From assembly GCA_964452045.1 (NCBI GenBank), contig CAYVKM010000032.1, positions 1 to 36,241 on the forward strand: a DNA stretch of 36,241 nucleotides. The letters run 5' to 3'. Under the pieces are notes generated by a model that was not told the origin of the DNA, searched no databases, and was given only the letters and a program-made list of their open reading frames with translations. The translations under genes were made by a program, and so were the position numbers. Shown here piece by piece: positions 33,023 through 36,241 of this stretch. Position 1 is the first letter of the stretch. Each line of letters opens with the position of its first letter. Source of the stretch: CAYVKM01 sp964452045. GTDB taxonomy: Bacteria > Calditrichota > Calditrichia > RBG-13-44-9.

Positions 33023-34384
33023 TTACAAGTTTTTATCGTCTATTTGATAGTCTTCGAGCTTATTATATAACGATCTTCGGCTGATACCTAAAATTTCCGC
33101 GGCTTTAAGTTTATTCCCATTAACCGCGCTTAGAGTTTGAATAATCATAGCCTTCTCAACCTGGGAAAGCGGTGTACCTGCCCGGAAACTGATGATTTCT
33201 GTGCCAACCTTTCCTTTCATAATCTCTTCCGGAAGATGCGATAATTCAATGGTATCTTCTGCGCTGAGCATGGCCCGGAGCAAAACATTCCGGAATTCCC
33301 TCACGTTACCCGGCCAGCTGTACTGTTTCAGAATAGTCATAGCCTCCGGAACAATAGAGTTGACGTTTTTATTTAATTCGAGATTAAATAGCGTCCGGTA
33401 ATATTTGGCGAGATGGGGAATATCCTGCTTCCGTTTGCGCAATGGAGGCAATTCGATATTTACCACATTGAGCCGGTAATACAAATCTTCCCTGAATTTT
33501 TGTTCTTTGATTAATTGGGCCAGGTTTTCATTGCTGGCACAGATAATCCGCACATCCACCTTAATCGGTTTGTTACTGCCAACCCGTTCAATTACGCTAT
33601 TCTCCAGGACCCGGAGTAAGGAAATCTGCACCGGGAGACTCATGGTGCTAATTTCATCAAGAAATAATGTCCCTTGGTGAGCTTCTTCAAATTTCCCTTT
33701 TTTATCAGTAATAGCACCGGTGAATGCGCCTTTTAGATGGCCAAATAGTTCGCTGGCAATTAAATCCTTTGGGATGCCACCTGTATTAACTGCTACAAAA
33801 TTTCCTTTACTTTTTGGTGAAAGGTTATGAATGGCCCGGGCAACCAATTCCTTGCCTGTTCCGCTTTCTCCCAGCAGGAGAACCGGGATATCGGTTGAAG
33901 CAACCTCTTTTATTTTTCGGTAGACCTCCTGCATCGGTTTACTCATACCGACCATTTCATGAAATTGACGTAGTTTTTCCAGGGTTTTGTAGCCTTTTTC
34001 CTTCTCTTTCTCGTCCTGTGCCAGTGAAAGGGTTTCGTTAATTATTTCCAGAAGTTTCTGGGGTTTCACTGGCTTGGAAATGTAATTAATTGCTCCGGAT
34101 TGCATGGCTTCCACTGCATGTTCTATGGATCCATAACCGGTAATCATAATAACTTTCAGGGTTGGGAATTGTTTTTGGATGGTTTTTAAAAAATGCATTC
34201 CATCCATTTCCTGCATCCGATAATCAGTGATAATCAGATCGAAAATATCGTTTTCCAGCAGATTAAGGGCAATTTTGCCATTGGCCGCACCTTTAGTCTG
34301 AAATCCGTGGGCCTCGAGCAGGGTCATTAAACCATCCCGCAGGTTGTCATCATCATCAATAATTAAAATACTGTATTTATCCAT
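33023..34384 (-). CDS. NtrC-family sigma-54-dependent response regulator
   Basis: A 453-aa activator in three parts. Residues 1-120: receiver with acidic D10-D11-D12, phosphoryl site Asp54 (I-I-T-D-Y-R-M), Thr82 and Lys104. Residues about 145-375: AAA+ sigma-54 interaction domain with Walker A G-E-S-G-T-G-K-E (172-179), the sigma-54 contact loop GAFTGA (219-224, intact), Walker B L-F-L-D-E-I-S, and the R-finger region. Residues about 405-445: Fis-type helix-turn-helix (A-A-E-I-L-G-I-S-R-R-S-L-Y-N-K-L). It opens sigma-54 promoters on phosphorylation by the kinase whose gene ends 21 nt upstream. The CheY-like gene 145 nt downstream carries a sigma-54 promoter and is a likely target. Confidence 0.97.
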   Translation of the reverse strand: MDKYSILIIDDDDNLRDGLMTLLEAHGFQTKGAANGKIALNLLENDIFDLIITDYRMQEMDGMHFLKTIQKQFPTLKVIMITGYGSIEHAVEAMQSGAINYISKPVKPQKLLEIINETLSLAQDEKEKEKGYKTLEKLRQFHEMVGMSKPMQEVYRKIKEVASTDIPVLLLGESGTGKELVARAIHNLSPKSKGNFVAVNTGGIPKDLIASELFGHLKGAFTGAITDKKGKFEEAHQGTLFLDEISTMSLPVQISLLRVLENSVIERVGSNKPIKVDVRIICASNENLAQLIKEQKFREDLYYRLNVVNIELPPLRKRKQDIPHLAKYYRTLFNLELNKNVNSIVPEAMTILKQYSWPGNVREFRNVLLRAMLSAEDTIELSHLPEEIMKGKVGTEIISFRAGTPLSQVEKAMIIQTLSAVNGNKLKAAEILGISRRSLYNKLEDYQIDDKNL

Positions 34385-34405
34385 CCTTTAGACCTTTAAT
34401 GTTTA

Positions 34406-36208
34406 CTATGCAATTGGCAGATCAATGGTAAACTGAGTACCCTGACCAACCTTCGATTTAAATGATATTTTACCACTATGTTCCTCGACAATATTTTTTG
34501 ACCAGTGCAGACCAATCCCTCTACTACCTGCTTTGGTGGAAAAATTAAAATCAAATATCCTCTCCCGGTTTTCTTCCGGAATACCCATACCACTATCCTC
34601 TACAATTACAGAGACAAAGGTTTCACTGCGTTCGGTTTTCAATTTCACCTTTCCACCATTTGGCATTGCATCAAAAGCATTGAGAAGTAAATTGAGGATC
34701 ACCTGCTTCATTTGATCCTGACTTACATTCACGTTAGGTAAATTATCGGTCAATTGCGTATTTAATTCAATATTTTTCTCCTGGGCTTCCTGCTGGACCA
34801 ATTCAACGATCTCTTTAATAATATTGTTTAAATTTTTACTGATAAATTCTACTTCGCGGGGACTGATCAGATCGATAAAACCATCCATCAGCCGGGATAT
34901 TCTTTCAATCTCACTGGCCAAAATATTGAGAGATTTTTGGATCTTGTTTTTTTTATCCCGGTCTGCCTGCAGATTGTTAAGAATATTGTCCAGAATCTCC
35001 GTATGAATCGCCAGTGAACTTAATGGATTTCGTACTTCGTGACCAAAACTACGGGCAAGCTGGTGTATTACCGAATACTTCAGACTCCTGTCCAGGAAAA
35101 GCTCCAATTCCTTGAGACTGGCTAAATTCTTAAAATAGAAGACCACACTTTTTAATTCATCACCTTCGATGATTGAGCTGGCATTAATCTGAACTTCAAT
35201 AAATGAGTCGTCTAACAGTTTGATATGAGTTCGGCGACGAACGGAATGGGTTAGGGGATCGCTTGCTTTGCGAAATATCTCCAGCAATTCCATATTTTTT
35301 TGCAGGATTTGTTCGATCTGCTCTTCTGGTTTCCGATGTTTCTTTATTTTGAAAATGGTAAGAAGATAATCATTATAGGAAATGATTTTTTTCTGCATAT
35401 CGGTAATTAACATACCTTCATGAATAACCCGTTTCATGGCATCGATCTGTTCTTCCGATTCCTGAAATTCTTCTTTTAATTTGGACGTTTCGGTAAACAA
35501 CTGATTGAGCAATCCGTACAATCGGGCGAATTCGTCCCGTTTTTGAAATTTCAACCGGTAGCGATAATCCGATTGATGCAAGCTTTCGATAGCGTTCTCA
35601 ATTTCTTTCAGGCTCGATTGGTATATCCGGGAAGTGGAAAACACCGTCAGAAAAATGATGCCCAGGGAAAGGATACTGGCACCAATCAGGATATTCCTGC
35701 GATTCTGATAGAAATTTTCCAAGTGCTTGAGGGACACCACGGTGCGGAGATAACCTTGCTTTACACTGTCTTGTTCAAGCGGCACAATAACATCTAAGAT
35801 CTCCTGATTACCTTCCCATTGGCGGCTGACAATTTTTGGTTTGTTTGTGGCCAGAAATCTTAATTCTTTTGGGGATGTATATTCTTCACCCTCCACCGAA
35901 GGATCGTCACTGACCACAATCTTATTGGTAGTATCGATGAGCAGAATATGGAGTATTTTCGAATCCTCACCACTAAACCGGTTCATCAATCTCCTGGTGG
36001 GGTATTTTTTGTAGGGGTCCAACCGTGATAAATTAAGATTGTCGGCAACAATAACCTTCTGTACCTGTTCTACCAGTAAATAGGCCAGTTTGTTGGTTAG
36101 ATCCGCATAAAAGGCATTAATGCTGGTATAGAGGAAGTAAATGATAATCGCTTCCAGCACCAGTGATGAAAAGGCAATAATCAATAACTTTTTATAGAAT
36201 GTCTTCAT
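34406..36208 (-). CDS. Membrane sensor histidine kinase, partner of the NtrC-like regulator
   Basis: A 600-aa kinase. TM1 is residues about 8-28; a periplasmic sensor region (29-172, mixed alpha/beta) follows; TM2 is about 174-194. Then come a HAMP-like linker, a PAS-like segment (about 250-365: I-H-E-G-M-L-I-T-D-M-Q-K-K-I-I-S-Y-N-D), the H box F-G-H-E-V-R-N-P with phosphorylated His390, the N box (N-L-L-L-N-A-F-D-A-M-P), G1 (D-S-G-M-G-I-P) and G2 (G-S-R-G-I-G-L-H-W-S-K-N). This is an NtrB-like layout. The periplasmic signal is unknown. The promoter would lie in or beyond the last 33 nt of the window. Confidence 0.95.
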   Translation of the reverse strand: MKTFYKKLLIIAFSSLVLEAIIIYFLYTSINAFYADLTNKLAYLLVEQVQKVIVADNLNLSRLDPYKKYPTRRLMNRFSGEDSKILHILLIDTTNKIVVSDDPSVEGEEYTSPKELRFLATNKPKIVSRQWEGNQEILDVIVPLEQDSVKQGYLRTVVSLKHLENFYQNRRNILIGASILSLGIIFLTVFSTSRIYQSSLKEIENAIESLHQSDYRYRLKFQKRDEFARLYGLLNQLFTETSKLKEEFQESEEQIDAMKRVIHEGMLITDMQKKIISYNDYLLTIFKIKKHRKPEEQIEQILQKNMELLEIFRKASDPLTHSVRRRTHIKLLDDSFIEVQINASSIIEGDELKSVVFYFKNLASLKELELFLDRSLKYSVIHQLARSFGHEVRNPLSSLAIHTEILDNILNNLQADRDKKNKIQKSLNILASEIERISRLMDGFIDLISPREVEFISKNLNNIIKEIVELVQQEAQEKNIELNTQLTDNLPNVNVSQDQMKQVILNLLLNAFDAMPNGGKVKLKTERSETFVSVIVEDSGMGIPEENRERIFDFNFSTKAGSRGIGLHWSKNIVEEHSGKISFKSKVGQGTQFTIDLPIA

Positions 36209-36241
36209 GGTTTTCTAAAAATAGATTTAAATTTTCATAAA

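Noticed and set aside
32981..33027. TGTAAAT / ATTTACA inverted repeat upstream of the sigma-54 promoter as the NtrC binding site
   Set aside because: The 7-bp arms are 33 nt apart and AT-rich, and one arm overlaps the stop of the NtrC gene; chance is likely.
1..36241. tRNA, rRNA, CRISPR array, insertion sequence, prophage
   Set aside because: I found no cloverleaf, repeat-spacer series, transposase or integrase motif in the intergenic regions or in the translated genes.

Overview
The window is a stretch of bacterial chromosome, dense with protein genes and moderately AT-rich (GC not computed). The host is most likely a member of the FCB superphylum, perhaps Calditrichota, Marinimicrobia or a KSB1-like lineage. 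This is an inference from the PNPFN-type type IX secretion tail on the first gene, the lipoproteins and exported TPR proteins, the TPR plus TolB-propeller lipoprotein, and general gene style. I see no rRNA, tRNA, CRISPR array, insertion sequence or phage gene.

Layout. (a) 1-4000, plus strand: the 3' end of a large secreted protein with a C-terminal sorting domain, an Ig-like lipoprotein, and an exported bactofilin-like protein with a membrane domain. (b) 4375-11654, plus strand: a UvrD/PcrA helicase followed 5 nt later by a 1221-aa exported TPR protein, then a TPR/TolB-propeller lipoprotein closed by a strong terminator at 11679-11710. (c) 11783-13971, minus strand: a cysteine-less CMD-family protein, a membrane-anchored alpha/beta hydrolase and a SAM methyltransferase. 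(d) 14187-18993, plus strand: uvrB, an exported TPR protein whose TTG start overlaps the uvrB stop, and purD. (e) 19105-22282, plus strand: an apparent operon of a sugar-nucleotide epimerase, an AbrB-type antitoxin-like protein, a degenerate PIN-domain protein, a YqeC-like protein and a YqeB-like protein. (f) 22546-23937: an AGCS sodium:amino-acid symporter. (g) 23992-30800, minus strand: a small membrane protein and a complete tetR-tolC-adaptor-RND efflux operon with a perfect palindromic operator candidate in front of tetR. (h) 31000-32496: a DASS/SLC13 anion symporter. (i) 32506-36208, minus strand: a sensor histidine kinase, an NtrC-type sigma-54 activator, and a single-domain response regulator that has its own sigma-54 promoter.

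The most unusual part is the block at 20054-22282. YqeB and YqeC normally sit with selenium-dependent molybdenum hydroxylases, but none is present here. Instead the pair follows an AbrB/PIN pair, and the PIN, YqeC-like and YqeB-like proteins each appear, by eye alignment, to have lost residues that define activity in their families. This suggests a repurposed, possibly non-catalytic module. The second notable point is a self-contained sigma-54 circuit: kinase, NtrC activator with intact GAFTGA, and a GG-N10-GC promoter in front of the neighbouring CheY-like gene.
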